Below, piece after piece: positions 17,618-27,687 of a stretch of DNA of 64,000 bases. Both the position numbers and the translations under genes were made by a program. Positions within the stretch are counted from its first letter, which is position 1. Each line of letters begins with the position of its first letter. The notes below the pieces were generated by a model. That model searched no databases and had not been told where the DNA came from. It saw nothing but the letters and a program-made list of their open reading frames with translations. This DNA is from Ligilactobacillus faecis. GTDB taxonomy: Bacteria; Bacillota; Bacilli; Lactobacillales; Lactobacillaceae. Location: NCBI RefSeq assembly GCF_029889745.1, contig NZ_CP123639.1, forward strand, positions 2,027,501-2,091,500. The letters are read 5' to 3'.

Positions 17618-18967
17618 TTACACCTCAGTTCTCTTTTTTAATGTAGCAATGAAAAAACCATCTGAAAGATGATCATCTGGATAGATCGTTAACCCCAATT
17701 CGTTGCGATCTTTCTTTAAATTATTTTTTGTTTTAGTTTTTACTTGTTCAAATTCTGGATGTTTCTCCAAAAATTCATCAACAGTTGCTTGATTTTCTGT
17801 CGTCAAGATCGTACAAGTGCTATAAGTCAAAGTGCCTCCAACTTTTAGCGTTTGCGCGACCTTATCTAAGATCTCGACTTGGATCCGATGCAAATTTTTA
17901 GAGTCTGTCAAACTTTTCTCATATTTGACTTCTGGCTTTCGCCGCAATAACCCTAGACCAGAGCAGGGAGCATCAACTAAGATCTGATCAAAAGTTTCAG
18001 GCGCAAAGACTTCTGCGGCTTTTCTTGCGTCGAGTTGTTTTGCTTCAACATTTTCAGCAACATGTGCTCTTTTAGCATTTTGCTCGATCAATTTGACTTT
18101 ATGCGCATGGATATCTAGACTGACCACTTTACCTGTCGTCATCTCTGCTGCTAGTTGTGTCGTTTTTCCTCCAGGAGCTGCACAAGCGTCTAAGATCAAC
18201 GCATTTGGCAAAATTTCCATTGAATCAACTGCCAACATTGCACTTTCGTCTTGAACGATGATCTGTCCTTTAGCAAAAGCTTCTGTCGCTGGGATAAAGC
18301 CCCCAGTAAGACGGAGCGCCTCGGGTGTAACTGGACTTTCTTCAACTTCAAATCCAGCTTGATGCAAACGCGTCATGATCTCTTCTTTATTTGCCACTTT
18401 TTTATTGATCCGAACAGTTTGATGCGGTGGCTGATTGACCGAGTCAAGGATCTGTTCAGTTTTTTTCAGTCCCACTTCAGCCTGCAACGCTTCGACCAAC
18501 CATTTAGGTGTACTTGTTTTGATACTTAAATATTTAAGCGGATCTTTGATCTCTTTTAGATCTGGTAGTCCTTGACGATCAAGTGCATGTAAGATCCCAG
18601 TCACAAATTTTCTGATCCCTGCATGCCCTTTGACTTTAGCGATCTCGATCGTTTCGTTAAAGATCGCCCGCTTAGGAATATTATCTAAATAGATCTGTTG
18701 GTAAAGAGCAGTCAATAAAAGTTGCTTGACCCAAGGCGTGACCTTCTTAGGATCTTTGATAAATGGTCGTAAATAATATTCAAGCGTTAATTTATGTTGG
18801 ATCACACCATACACGATATTGGTCAGTAAATGTGCATCACGCTTAGATAATCCATGTTTTTTAATAGTTTGGTCTAACGCCAAATTAGAATACGCCCCAT
18901 TTTTTTCGACTTTGACAAGTAACTCGACCGCTAAAGTACGCGGATCATTTTTCAATTTATTCACCAT
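17618..18967 (-). CDS. rsmB: 16S rRNA (cytosine(967)-C(5))-methyltransferase RsmB
   Basis: NusB-like N-terminal domain (RTLAVELLVKVEKNGAYSN) followed by a SAM-dependent RNA m5C methyltransferase domain. DACAAPGGKTTQLA binds SAM, DAPCSGLGLLRRKPE and TYSTCTI carry the two catalytic-region cysteines. The 449 residues match the family. It overlaps fmt by 11 bases. Confidence 0.96.
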   Translation of the reverse strand: MVNKLKNDPRTLAVELLVKVEKNGAYSNLALDQTIKKHGLSKRDAHLLTNIVYGVIQHKLTLEYYLRPFIKDPKKVTPWVKQLLLTALYQQIYLDNIPKRAIFNETIEIAKVKGHAGIRKFVTGILHALDRQGLPDLKEIKDPLKYLSIKTSTPKWLVEALQAEVGLKKTEQILDSVNQPPHQTVRINKKVANKEEIMTRLHQAGFEVEESPVTPEALRLTGGFIPATEAFAKGQIIVQDESAMLAVDSMEILPNALILDACAAPGGKTTQLAAEMTTGKVVSLDIHAHKVKLIEQNAKRAHVAENVEAKQLDARKAAEVFAPETFDQILVDAPCSGLGLLRRKPEVKYEKSLTDSKNLHRIQVEILDKVAQTLKVGGTLTYSTCTILTTENQATVDEFLEKHPEFEQVKTKTKNNLKKDRNELGLTIYPDDHLSDGFFIATLKKRTEV

Positions 18968-19913
18968 CAGCTATGACCTTTTGCCCTACTTTTAATCCTT
19001 GACCGACACCATTTAAATAATCAGTGACTTTTAACTTTGGTTTTCCAGCTGGCTGTAAAATATTGATAGCATAAACACTACCATTAGCCCCAGCTAAAAG
19101 TAACTCATGTTTATCAACAGAAACAACTGTTCCAGCTGTAAATTCTGTTTTTTCAGCTAGTGGAGTCACATCCCAAAGCTTTGTTCGCTTGCCATTAAAG
19201 TTTTTAAAGTACGCACCTGGTGCAGGGCGAAGCGCACGAACTTTTTGGTCAAGCTCTTTTGCTGTCAATTTAAGATCTAACACTTCTTCTTCTGGTTTGA
19301 TCGTTGGTGAAAAGACAACACTTGTCTCATCTTGTTCGACTGGCTCGACTTTACCAGCGATCAGATCAGGTAATAAGGTAAGGAGCGTTTCTTTTCCTAA
19401 AATACTCATTTTAGTAAAGATCGAAGCGGTGTCATCAGTGGCTGTGATCGGCATCTTAGCCTGGGCAAGCATCGCCCCAGCATCCATCTTTTTGACCATG
19501 TAGATGATCGTGACCCCTGTCTCAGTTTCACCATTCATGATCGCATATTGAACTGGTGCGCCTCCACGATATTTAGGTAATAAAGATCCATGAACATTGA
19601 TCGCTGCGATCTGAGCTGCATTGATCAATTTTTCTGGTAAAAATTGGCCAAAAGCGGCTGTAATGATCAGATCTGGTTTTAAGTCAATGATCTCTGCCAT
19701 TTCGGGACTATTACTCAATTTTTCTGGCTGTAATACTTTGATCCCGTGTTCTAAGGCTGTCTTCTTGACTGGTGAAGCAGTCAAGATGCGTTTTCGTCCT
19801 ACAAGACGGTCTGGCTGGGTCACAACTGCTTTGACGTCATAACCAGCTTCGATCACTCCTTCTAAGATCGGAGCTGCAAATTGGGGTGTGCCCATAAATA
19901 CGACTGATGTCAT
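18957..19913 (-). CDS. fmt: Methionyl-tRNA formyltransferase
   Basis: Formylates initiator Met-tRNA. VVFMGTPQFAAPIL opens the formyltransferase fold, NVHGSLLPKYRGGAPVQYA holds the catalytic His and the formyl-folate site, and the C-terminal domain (LRPAPGAYFKNFNGKR) binds tRNA. Length 318. It lies 30 bases after priA in the conserved priA-fmt-rsmB order. Confidence 0.97.
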   Translation of the reverse strand: MTSVVFMGTPQFAAPILEGVIEAGYDVKAVVTQPDRLVGRKRILTASPVKKTALEHGIKVLQPEKLSNSPEMAEIIDLKPDLIITAAFGQFLPEKLINAAQIAAINVHGSLLPKYRGGAPVQYAIMNGETETGVTIIYMVKKMDAGAMLAQAKMPITATDDTASIFTKMSILGKETLLTLLPDLIAGKVEPVEQDETSVVFSPTIKPEEEVLDLKLTAKELDQKVRALRPAPGAYFKNFNGKRTKLWDVTPLAEKTEFTAGTVVSVDKHELLLAGANGSVYAINILQPAGKPKLKVTDYLNGVGQGLKVGQKVIADGE

Positions 19914-19943
19914 CTTATCATCCTTTACTATAAGTTTTGTGGC

Positions 19944-22367
19944 TCATGTTAAAAAATTGACTGGATCGCGATCAACAACGACCTGCAACCCTTTTTTCTC
20001 ACCACGTTGGCTTTGAATGACTAACTCTTCGAGATAACTTTCCAAAGCCTGTTCATGTTTATATTTTATCACTAATTGATAATAAAACCGATTTTTGATC
20101 CGCATGATCGCACTCGGAGTTGGTCCTAAAATGATCGCATCTGCACTAAGGCATTGAGCTAGTTGCTTTTTGATCAAAAAACTTTCTTTTGCAGCTAAAT
20201 TTTCACTTTCAGCACTGACAGTGATCTTGATCGTATAATAGTACGGTGGGTAATCGTTTAAATGGCGCAGCTGCATCTCTTGAAAGAAAAAGCGCTCATA
20301 ATTTTGCTGACAAGCTAATTGGATCGCATAATGTTCTGGATTATATGTTTGGATCACAACATGTCCTTTCTTATCTGCACGACCAGCACGCCCACTGACT
20401 TGTGTCAAAAGTTGAAAAGTCCTTTCGCTAGCCCGATAATCCGGAAATTCTAAGGCTGTATCAGCATTTAAGACCCCAACTAACGTTACATCTGGAAAAT
20501 CAAGCCCTTTAGCGATCATCTGTGTCCCTAACAAAATGTTAGCCTGTTTTGCTCCAAACTGTTGCAGTATTCTCTCGTGTGCGCCTTTTTTTCGCGTCGT
20601 ATCAACATCCATTCGCAAGATCCGTGCATCTGGTAAAAGTTGGTTGAGTTTTTCTTCGATCTTTTGCGTTCCTGTTCCGTAATAATAGATCTTTCTACTA
20701 TGACACTGAGGACAAACATGCGGGATCGCTTCTTCATGTCCACAATAGTGGCATTTCATCGAATGGGTATCCATGTGCAACGTCAAAGAAACATCACAAT
20801 TAGGACATTTAAGTACGAAGCCACATTCACGACACATGACAAAAGCCGAGTATCCTCGGCGATTTAGCATCAAAACAGCTTGTTCTTTACGTTGCAAACA
20901 TTTTGCTAAAGCTTCTAACATCTCATTTGAAAAATCTGGATCTGGTGCAGTCAGCTTAGCTTTGCGCATATCAACAAGCGTGACTTCAGGTAAGTTGTCC
21001 CCGTTGATCCGCTTTGTTAATTGTAAATGTGTATATAAGCCTTTTTGAGCGCGGGCCCGCGTCTCAAGAGCAGGAGTCGCTGAACCTAAAACAACTGGAC
21101 AGTTATGATATTTAGCACGCCATAAAGCCACTTCTTTGGCTTGATAACGAGGCATATCTTCTTGTTTATAACTTGTTTCATGCTCTTCATCGATAATGAT
21201 CACACCCAGATCTGTCAGCGGGGCAAAGATCGCTGAACGCGCTCCTACAACAACACTTGCTTCGCCCCGCTCGATCCTGCGCCACTCATCATAACGTTCA
21301 CCGTCTGATAAAGCGCTATGAAGTAACGCCACTTGTTTTCCAAAACGTGCTTTGACTCGAGCGACCATTTGTGGCGTCAATGAGATCTCAGGAACTAACA
21401 TCAAAGCTTGCTTTTTTTGTTCTAAAACACGTGCGATCGTTTGCAGATAAACTTCTGTTTTCCCACTGCCAGTCACACCTTGAAGTAAAAAAGTCGTTGC
21501 CTGAGCTTGTTTAACAGCTGAAGTGATCTGATCAACTGCATTTTTTTGTTCTGCTGTTAAAATTTTGGGTACACTTTGCCCATAATCTTTTGTTTGTGTT
21601 GGATCACGATAAGTTTCGCGTTCAAATTGTTTGATCCAGCCTGATTCACTAGCCTTTTTCAGTTGACTAGCAGTAAGATCGAGTTGCGCTTGAACTTGTG
21701 CTTGTAAAAGTTCTTGACCACTTTTTGCAGCTAAAAATGCTAAAAGGTCAAGTTGCTTTGTCGCATTTTTACGCACTTTAGCTTTGAACTCAGCATAATT
21801 TTGGCGTGTGACTAACGAAGTCAAAAATTTCGTTTTTTTAACACGCGCACGATCTTTCACATGATATATGACTTCTAGTTGTCCTGCTTTTTGTGCTTTG
21901 CGCAATAACGCCTGTTCAGCTTTTGAAAAGCGTTCGGCTGAAAATTCAAGTTCTTCTTTAGCTCCAAAAAATTGCTTCAATTCGCTTGAAGCTGTTGGTA
22001 AAAGTCGTAATCCTTTAGAATAACTAGCCCGCATCACATTTGGTAGCATAACTTGTAAACAACGGATCTTAAACGCAAATGTCTCTCTAGCTAAATGATC
22101 AGCTAACGCCAACGCTTCTTCATTCAAAACTGGCGTTAGATCCATCAAAGCTTCGATCTGCTTTGGTTCGATCTGATCAGCAAAAGTTACTTTTTCACTC
22201 AACTCAACGACAAACCCTTGAACTTTGCGATCTCCTTTTCCAAAAGGAACGACGACCCGCATGCCAACTCGGATCTGATCTTTTAATTCAGCTGGGATCT
22301 GGTACGTATACGGCCGATTGGTCTGCATCGCTTTGACATCAACGATCACTTGCGCATAATTTGGCAT
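19944..22367 (-). CDS. priA: Primosomal protein N' (PriA helicase)
   Basis: Restarts stalled replication forks. The N-terminal DNA-binding domain is followed by Walker A GVTGSGKTEVYLQ, IIIDEEHETSYKQ and a zinc-binding insert with eight cysteines (CREC, CPNC, CHYC, CPQC). Helicase motifs LLGTQMIAKGLDFP and LTQVSGRAGRADKKG follow. It is full length at 807 residues and starts 13 bases after coaBC. Confidence 0.97.
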   Translation of the reverse strand: MPNYAQVIVDVKAMQTNRPYTYQIPAELKDQIRVGMRVVVPFGKGDRKVQGFVVELSEKVTFADQIEPKQIEALMDLTPVLNEEALALADHLARETFAFKIRCLQVMLPNVMRASYSKGLRLLPTASSELKQFFGAKEELEFSAERFSKAEQALLRKAQKAGQLEVIYHVKDRARVKKTKFLTSLVTRQNYAEFKAKVRKNATKQLDLLAFLAAKSGQELLQAQVQAQLDLTASQLKKASESGWIKQFERETYRDPTQTKDYGQSVPKILTAEQKNAVDQITSAVKQAQATTFLLQGVTGSGKTEVYLQTIARVLEQKKQALMLVPEISLTPQMVARVKARFGKQVALLHSALSDGERYDEWRRIERGEASVVVGARSAIFAPLTDLGVIIIDEEHETSYKQEDMPRYQAKEVALWRAKYHNCPVVLGSATPALETRARAQKGLYTHLQLTKRINGDNLPEVTLVDMRKAKLTAPDPDFSNEMLEALAKCLQRKEQAVLMLNRRGYSAFVMCRECGFVLKCPNCDVSLTLHMDTHSMKCHYCGHEEAIPHVCPQCHSRKIYYYGTGTQKIEEKLNQLLPDARILRMDVDTTRKKGAHERILQQFGAKQANILLGTQMIAKGLDFPDVTLVGVLNADTALEFPDYRASERTFQLLTQVSGRAGRADKKGHVVIQTYNPEHYAIQLACQQNYERFFFQEMQLRHLNDYPPYYYTIKITVSAESENLAAKESFLIKKQLAQCLSADAIILGPTPSAIMRIKNRFYYQLVIKYKHEQALESYLEELVIQSQRGEKKGLQVVVDRDPVNFLT

Positions 22368-22380
22368 AATCTCCCCCTCT

Positions 22381-23580
22381 TCACTTGCTTGACCTTAAAA
22401 CCTCATCTAAGATCTCATGAGCCAAGCGTTCTTTAGTTACTTTAGGTGTCGTCTTGACTTCTTTTTGAGGACGTAATAATAAAACTTGATTTTCATCTGA
22501 CCCAAAACCGATATCTGACCTTGAAACGTCATTAGCGACTAAAAGATCTACATTTTTGGCGAGCAATTTATCTGTTGCGTTTTTTAAGAGCTCATCTGTT
22601 TCAGCTGCAAAACCAACTAAATATTGATCAGCTCGCTTGATCTGTCCTAAATGCTTTAAAATATCAGGATTTTTCAATAATTTTAATTCCCACGTCTCAT
22701 TTTTCTTCTTGATCTTTTGCGAAGAGATCTGGGCAACACGATAATCAGCGACTGCTGCAGCCATGATCGTGATATCGGCAGTTGGGAAATGCTTTAAGAG
22801 AACTGCTTCCATTTCAGCTGCTGTTACGATTTTTTCGACCTGAATCCCCCTTGGAACAGGCAGATCACTCTTAGTTGTTACTAATGTCACTTGGGCGCCT
22901 CGAGCGTTAGCTGCGTTGGCTAGAGCATGTCCCATTTTACCACTTGACCGATTAGCAATGTATCTAACAGGGTCGATCGGTTCGAGCGTTCCACCAGCAC
23001 TCACTAAAACCCGTTTCCCCTTAAGATCTGCGTTAGACGTAAGTTCGGTGGCTAACCACGCCATGATCTCTTCTGGCTCTGGCATTCGTCCTTTTCCTGT
23101 ATAACCTTCAGCTAAATACCCGTCTTTAGGCATCAAGATCTTGACACCATCAGCACACAACTGCCGGTAATTACGCTGTGTTGCACTAGCTTCCCACATC
23201 TTTTCATTCATTGCTGGAACTAAATAGATCGGGGCAGCAGTAGCTAATAGTGCCGTTGAAACAAGATCATCAGCGATCCCATGCGCAAGCTTGGCCATCA
23301 GATCAGCTGTCGTCGGCACAACTAAGGCTAACTCACTCCAGTCAGCTAATTCGATATGGGGGACTGCTGTCTTTTCGTCAGTAAAAAGTTCAGTCAGGAC
23401 CTCATTATGAGTCAAAGCTTTAAAAGTCAGTGGCGTTACAAATTCTTGAGCAGCTCGGGTCATAGCAACACGCACCTTGGCCCCAGCTTTCATCAACGAA
23501 CGTGCGACATACGCTCCTTTATAAGCCGCGATCCCACCTGTGATATAAAGTGCGACTCGTTTATTTTTTAGGCTCTCCAT
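22381..23580 (-). CDS. coaBC: Bifunctional phosphopantothenoylcysteine decarboxylase/synthetase
   Basis: Two steps of coenzyme A synthesis. The N-terminal flavoprotein decarboxylase (CoaC) has GGIAAYKG and PAMNEKMWEASATQRN. The C-terminal synthetase (CoaB) has SAGGTLEPIDPVRYIANRSS and GFAAETDEL. The 399 residues fit the fused form. A 40-base palindrome separates it from rpoZ, so it may open its own transcript with priA. Confidence 0.96.
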   Translation of the reverse strand: MESLKNKRVALYITGGIAAYKGAYVARSLMKAGAKVRVAMTRAAQEFVTPLTFKALTHNEVLTELFTDEKTAVPHIELADWSELALVVPTTADLMAKLAHGIADDLVSTALLATAAPIYLVPAMNEKMWEASATQRNYRQLCADGVKILMPKDGYLAEGYTGKGRMPEPEEIMAWLATELTSNADLKGKRVLVSAGGTLEPIDPVRYIANRSSGKMGHALANAANARGAQVTLVTTKSDLPVPRGIQVEKIVTAAEMEAVLLKHFPTADITIMAAAVADYRVAQISSQKIKKKNETWELKLLKNPDILKHLGQIKRADQYLVGFAAETDELLKNATDKLLAKNVDLLVANDVSRSDIGFGSDENQVLLLRPQKEVKTTPKVTKERLAHEILDEVLRSSK

Positions 23581-23707
23581 AATAAATCCTACTATGTTCT
23601 TTGAATAAAGAAGTATAGTTTTTCCTTTCTTAACTGCTCGATATTTTCATTGTACCGCATTCTAGACTGCTCATGTCAAACTTCGCCTTATAAAATTTGA
23701 CGATAAA

Positions 23708-23747
23708 AATAAATAAGATCAAGGTGATCACCTTGATCTTATTTATT
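23708..23747 (-). terminator. Perfect 40-base palindrome between rpoZ and coaBC
   Basis: Every base from 23708 to 23747 pairs with its mirror, centred on GGTGATCACC and flanked by AATAAATAAG/CTTATTTATT. It contains three GATC sites. As RNA it would form a very stable stem with A/U-rich base on both strands, consistent with a bidirectional terminator starting six bases past the rpoZ stop. Confidence 0.75.
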
Positions 23748-23753
23748 ATTCTA

Positions 23754-23963
23754 TTAGCCTTCTTCACCCTCGGATTTGATCTTAAGATCTCCGGCTACGA
23801 TCTCTTCTAGGGCACGACCAACACTTTTAACTGATTCATATTCATTGAGCATCGGTAAAGCACCTGCATCTAATTCATGTGCCCGCTTTGAAGCAAGCAT
23901 GATCAAAGAGTAACGAGAATCCACACGTTCTAGAAGTTCATCAACTGATGGATATAAAATCAT
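23754..23963 (-). CDS. rpoZ: DNA-directed RNA polymerase subunit omega
   Basis: Small assembly subunit of RNA polymerase, 69 residues: [46 protein letters not shown]. The start overlaps the gmk stop by four bases, the usual gmk-rpoZ coupling. Confidence 0.96.
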   Translation of the reverse strand: MILYPSVDELLERVDSRYSLIMLASKRAHELDAGALPMLNEYESVKSVGRALEEIVAGDLKIKSEGEEG

Positions 23964-24577
23964 TTTAACACTCCCAATTGTTTCTTATAGTCTGGCAAAA
24001 AGCGTTTTACACGCCAACGTTCTGCTCGAATGATCGTTTTGATCTTCTCGGCTGCTTTAGCAACTTCATCATTAACGACTGCATAGTCATAATTTTGCAT
24101 CATTTCGATCTCATCTTTTGCCTTTTCCATCCGCTTATCGATCGTTGCAAGATCATCTGTCCCACGGTTGATGATCCGCTGACGCAACTCCATTAAATCT
24201 GGAGGAGTCAAGAAGATAAACAAGCCATCTGGCACCTTTTTGCGTACTTGCATCGCACCTTTGACTTCGATCTCTAGGAAAACATCTTTTCCCATGTCAA
24301 GCATTTCATTAACGTATTTTAATGGTGTTCCATAGTAATTGTCAACATATTGAGCATATTCAAGCATACCATCTTCAGCTATCTCTTTTTCAAACTCTTC
24401 TTTGGAGACAAAATAATAGTCTTTCCCATTAACTTCACCAGGGCGCATCTGCCTTGTAGTCATCGAAACGGAATAATGAAAGTTGTTACCTTCTTGTGAA
24501 AAGATCTCCTTTCGTACAGTCCCTTTGCCCACACCCGAGGGGCCTGAAAGAACGATCAACATTCCTCTTTTAGCCAT
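23960..24577 (-). CDS. gmk: Guanylate kinase
   Basis: Phosphorylates GMP to [19 protein letters not shown] is the P-loop, [22 protein letters not shown] the GMP-binding region and [15 protein letters not shown] follows. I take ATG 24577 (MAKRGMLIV, 205 residues, the family norm) because GAGGAG is 11 bases before it and only two bases before the upstream in-frame TTG at 24586. Confidence 0.96.
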   Translation of the reverse strand: MAKRGMLIVLSGPSGVGKGTVRKEIFSQEGNNFHYSVSMTTRQMRPGEVNGKDYYFVSKEEFEKEIAEDGMLEYAQYVDNYYGTPLKYVNEMLDMGKDVFLEIEVKGAMQVRKKVPDGLFIFLTPPDLMELRQRIINRGTDDLATIDKRMEKAKDEIEMMQNYDYAVVNDEVAKAAEKIKTIIRAERWRVKRFLPDYKKQLGVLK

Positions 24578-24747
24578 GCTTTCCAAAACTCCTCAATTTT
24601 ATAAATTTATATACCATTTTGCACTTTTTTAGTACTATTTTCAAGTCATCTTAAACAATTTAATGGAAATATCCAAAAAAACTAGTTAAAAAAGTCCTTT
24701 TCTCATCGAATTTAGATGAACTGCTAAAATTTTAACAAAAAATACAC

Positions 24748-24798
24748 TTGATTTATCGAACGGATGTTCATATAATGATTATATCAAACAAACGTTCT
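24748..24798 (+). promoter_or_regulatory. Promoter with two LexA-like boxes for the YolD-like gene
   Basis: TTGATT (24748-24753) and TATAAT (24771-24776) are 17 bases apart. The spacer contains CGAACGGATGTTCA (24757-24770), one mismatch from the firmicute LexA/DinR pattern CGAAC-N4-GTTCG. A weaker copy CAAACAAACGTTCT (24785-24798) sits near the expected transcription start. This arrangement would let LexA block both polymerase binding and escape. SOS control is inferred. Confidence 0.7.
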
Positions 24799-24815
24799 CA
24801 AGGAGGAGCCAGCCT

Positions 24816-25199
24816 ATGTCATTCAAAACTTTTTTCCGCTCTAAGAAACTCACTCGCTTTTCTCACGAACTACATGAACGCGCCCAAACTTTTTTTGAAC
24901 CAACAGCTCCAGTTAAAAACTACGCTACGATCCCAGAAAATCAGCTCAAACTTTTCTTAAATCAAGCGATCCAAACCAAACGCTTAGTAACGATCACACT
25001 CAAGACACAAAACAATAGCTACGAAAAACTCACTGGGACGCTGTATCCCTTGAACGATCAGTTAAAAGTCGTTTATTTACGCCTTGATGCTAAAAAAACA
25101 CGTTTGATCTTCATTAAAGACATCGTTCACCTTGATCTTGGAAAGTTAAGTTTAAAGGATGTCCGCCCCTTGACTTACGAACGTGTCTCTTTTCACTGA
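24816..25199 (+). CDS. YolD-like family protein, probably SOS-controlled
   Basis: 127-residue soluble protein. Its second half (residues ~45-115) shows the YolD-like pattern: a helix ending in QAIQTKRLVTITL, then beta strands with LTGTLYPLNDQLKVVYL and TRLIFIKDIVHLDLGKL. YolD-like proteins are usually encoded next to Y-family polymerases and regulated by LexA. Here no umuC/dinB gene follows, only a decayed IS, so it may be an orphan whose partner was lost or lies elsewhere. It starts after AGGAGG and a promoter with LexA-like boxes, and is divergent from gmk. The family assignment is from pattern only. Confidence 0.6.
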   Translation: MSFKTFFRSKKLTRFSHELHERAQTFFEPTAPVKNYATIPENQLKLFLNQAIQTKRLVTITLKTQNNSYEKLTGTLYPLNDQLKVVYLRLDAKKTRLIFIKDIVHLDLGKLSLKDVRPLTYERVSFH

Positions 25200-25204
25200 C
25201 AAAA

Positions 25205-25740
25205 AATAAAGTTGGACACTCTATTTAACCTATATTTCTTAAGGCAAGATATCGGTATTCTACCGGTACCTTGTCTTTTAGTTTGACCTTTATCCACTCG
25301 TTAATTACGATCTAGCCCTTGATCACTGTGGAAAGCCATATGATGGTTTGGTCTAAATTTTATTAATGCATCCAACGATCTTAACAAGGGCTGTTGTTGG
25401 AGGCTTACTGGTACTATAGCTCACTATTTCATCTGTACATAGATCGACTTACGTGATCACTATTTTTTTGAAATGATAATATAGATCAAAACGACGCTAT
25501 AATTAAGTTTCTAGTTTTCTTACCTTGTAATCCAAGGACAAAATCATTTTCTCACATTTGTTTATTATACACATGTGCTGATAGATCATTTTCTCGCATG
25601 ATACGACTAACACGTTTATACTTTATTTTTATGCCTTGAGGTCATAATTTAAGGTTACTGTACGAACGGGTAGGTCCTATATATTATTTTAAACCACCAT
25701 ACTGTATTTTTATTTGGACCACATAAGGATACTTGAGCGA
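25205..25740 (-). pseudogene. Decayed IS3-family OrfB transposase
   Basis: No intact gene, but minus-strand fragments in shifting frames read as IS3-family OrfB: KYKRVSRIMRENDLSAH (about 25567-25617), DEIVSYSTSKPPTTALVKI (about 25376-25432), AFHSDQGLDR (about 25309-25340) and the C-terminus KLKDKVPVEYR (about 25253-25290). Stops, frameshifts and a deletion between the second Asp and the C-terminus disable it. Its sequence differs from the intact IS150-type copies, so it is an older, unrelated insertion. It fills most of the 657 bases between the YolD-like gene and glnA. Confidence 0.75.
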
Positions 25741-25797
25741 AGCTTCACTCTATAGACTTTAGCTACTATGTTGCTCCGTATGACGAACAGGCAACAA

Positions 25798-25849
25798 GCG
25801 CAAAAAAACTGGTATGGGATCTCATCATCCCATACCAGAAAATGTATAC
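25798..25849 (-). terminator. glnA terminator; first copy of a repeated hairpin
   Basis: Stem CTGGTATGGGAT with ATCCCATACCAG around CTCATC, followed on the minus strand by seven T and GCGC. It ends the glnR-glnA transcript. Nearly the same sequence, including flanking GCGC-A7 and GTATAC, recurs at 48707-48756. Confidence 0.85.
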
Positions 25850-25856
25850 TTTTTTA

Positions 25857-27200
25857 TCAATACAGTTCTAAATATTGATCGCGTTCCCATTGAGAGACTT
25901 CTTGGCGATAAGCTTCCCATTCAAGACGCTTAGCCTCAACAAAGTTGTTGTATAAATGTGGTCCCATCGCAGATTTGATCACTTCGTCTGTTCTTAATGC
26001 TTTCAAAGCATTATGTAAAGTTGAAGGTAGATCTTCGATCCCACTTTCTTTTCGCTCTTCTTCATCCATTACGTAGATATTGCGATCAACTGGTTTTGGT
26101 GGCTCGATCTTATTCTTCAAACCATCAAGCCCTGCTGCTAACACAGCTGCTACCGCTAAGTATGGGTTAGCCGAAGGGTCAACACTGCGTAACTCAACTC
26201 GAGTCGATGCTCCACGTGCGATCGGCACACGGATCAAAGGTGAACGATTATGTCCTGACCAAGCAACATAAACTGGTGCTTCATAACCAGGCACAAGACG
26301 CTTGTATGAGTTAACCGTTGGATTCATAACAGCCGTATAATTACGTGCATGTTTGATCAGACCACCTAAGAAGTAACGTGCTTCTTGCGAGAGTTGTTCT
26401 TCTGCATTCTCGTCAAAGAAGGCATTGCCATTTTTATCAAACAATGACATATTCAAGTGCATCCCTGACCCATTGATCCGATCAAGCGGCTTTGGCATAA
26501 ACGTTGCATGCAGACCATATTTACGCGCAACAGTCTTAACGACCAACTTAAATGTTTGAATATTATCACAAGCATGTAATGCATCAGCATATTTGAAGTC
26601 AACTTCATGTTGACCAGGAGCAACTTCATGGTGCGATGCCTCAACATCAAAACCTAATTTTTCTAATTCTAAAACGATATCACGACGACAATTTTCACCT
26701 AGGTCAACAGGTGCGAGATCAAAATAACTCCCCTTATCGTTCAAATGGGTCGTTGGTTTGCCTGTTTCTGGATCTAGCTTAAATAAGAAGAATTCCGGTT
26801 CTGGTCCAATATTGAAATCAGTAAAACCTAATTCTTTCATTTCATCTAAAATACGGATCAAATTATTTCTTGGATCACCATAAAACGGTGTTCGATCAGC
26901 GTTATAGACTTCACAGATCAAACGAGCAACTTTACCATGCTCACTTCCCCAAGGAAAGACGAGCCAAGTTGAAAGATCAGGGTAAAGCCACATATCACTT
27001 TCTTCGATCCGAACAAAGCCGTCGATCGAAGAACCATCAAACATCATCTTGTTATCCAAGACTTTTTCTAATTGGCTGATCGGCACCTCAACATTTTTGA
27101 TCGTACCATATAGATCAGTGAACATTAAACGCAAGAATTGGACATGTTCGTCTTTTGCAATTTTGCGGATCTCTTCTTTAGTGTAGCTAGGTTTTGCCAT
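25857..27200 (-). CDS. glnA: Glutamine synthetase, type I
   Basis: Assimilates ammonia into glutamine. 447 residues, the length of the Gram-positive feedback-inhibited form. Motifs: [61 protein letters not shown] and the substrate/metal region [12 protein letters not shown]. It lies 23 bases after glnR and shares its GlnR-controlled promoter. Confidence 0.98.
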   Translation of the reverse strand: MAKPSYTKEEIRKIAKDEHVQFLRLMFTDLYGTIKNVEVPISQLEKVLDNKMMFDGSSIDGFVRIEESDMWLYPDLSTWLVFPWGSEHGKVARLICEVYNADRTPFYGDPRNNLIRILDEMKELGFTDFNIGPEPEFFLFKLDPETGKPTTHLNDKGSYFDLAPVDLGENCRRDIVLELEKLGFDVEASHHEVAPGQHEVDFKYADALHACDNIQTFKLVVKTVARKYGLHATFMPKPLDRINGSGMHLNMSLFDKNGNAFFDENAEEQLSQEARYFLGGLIKHARNYTAVMNPTVNSYKRLVPGYEAPVYVAWSGHNRSPLIRVPIARGASTRVELRSVDPSANPYLAVAAVLAAGLDGLKNKIEPPKPVDRNIYVMDEEERKESGIEDLPSTLHNALKALRTDEVIKSAMGPHLYNNFVEAKRLEWEAYRQEVSQWERDQYLELY

Positions 27201-27223
27201 AATGATCGCTCCTTGTAAGTTGA

Positions 27224-27601
27224 TTAAAGGCCGTTATTTCGAAATGAGAACTGACTTTGCTTGCTTAAACCGCTGACAGCGATAAATTCATCATGCAAGA
27301 TCTTTCTAACATCAGCATCCGTTAACGATTTACCTTGTTTAGCTTGCTTTTCTGCTAATTTTTTAGCATAGATCCGCTTGATCCCTGCCATATTTAGCCC
27401 TTCAGCTAAATAATCTTTGACTTCAAGTAATTTATCGATATCATTTAGCGAATACATCCGCCGATTCCCTTCATTTCGAGCAGGTATAACAAGTTCTTGT
27501 TCCTCATAATACCGGATCTGACGTGCCGTTAGATCGGTCAGCTTCATCACAGTCCCGATCGGTAAGACCGCCAATGAACGGCGCAGTTCTTTTTCTTTCA
27601 T
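27224..27601 (-). CDS. glnR: MerR-family nitrogen repressor GlnR
   Basis: Repressor of glutamine synthetase and nitrogen genes, responsive to feedback-inhibited GlnA. MerR-type winged helix: [44 protein letters not shown] short C-terminal tail ([12 protein letters not shown]) is of the kind that senses GlnA. Length 125. The operon carries a perfect GlnR box upstream, so it should be autoregulated. Confidence 0.97.
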   Translation of the reverse strand: MKEKELRRSLAVLPIGTVMKLTDLTARQIRYYEEQELVIPARNEGNRRMYSLNDIDKLLEVKDYLAEGLNMAGIKRIYAKKLAEKQAKQGKSLTDADVRKILHDEFIAVSGLSKQSQFSFRNNGL

Positions 27602-27628
27602 AACGTCCCTCCTTCTGACTACTCGTTA

Positions 27629-27681
27629 AGCATATCAATTTAAAATTAAATTGTCAACGTTTCATGTTATAAAATATAACA
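27629..27681 (-). promoter_or_regulatory. glnRA promoter and GlnR operator
   Basis: Minus strand: a 17-bp palindrome TGTTATATTTTATAACA (27665-27681) fits TGTNA-N7-TNACA exactly. TTGACA (27652-27657) follows seven bases later, then TATGCT (27629-27634) after a 17-base spacer. The box thus lies just upstream of -35. It is seven bases from the stop codon of the preceding gene. Confidence 0.9.
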
Positions 27682-27687
27682 CGAGAA

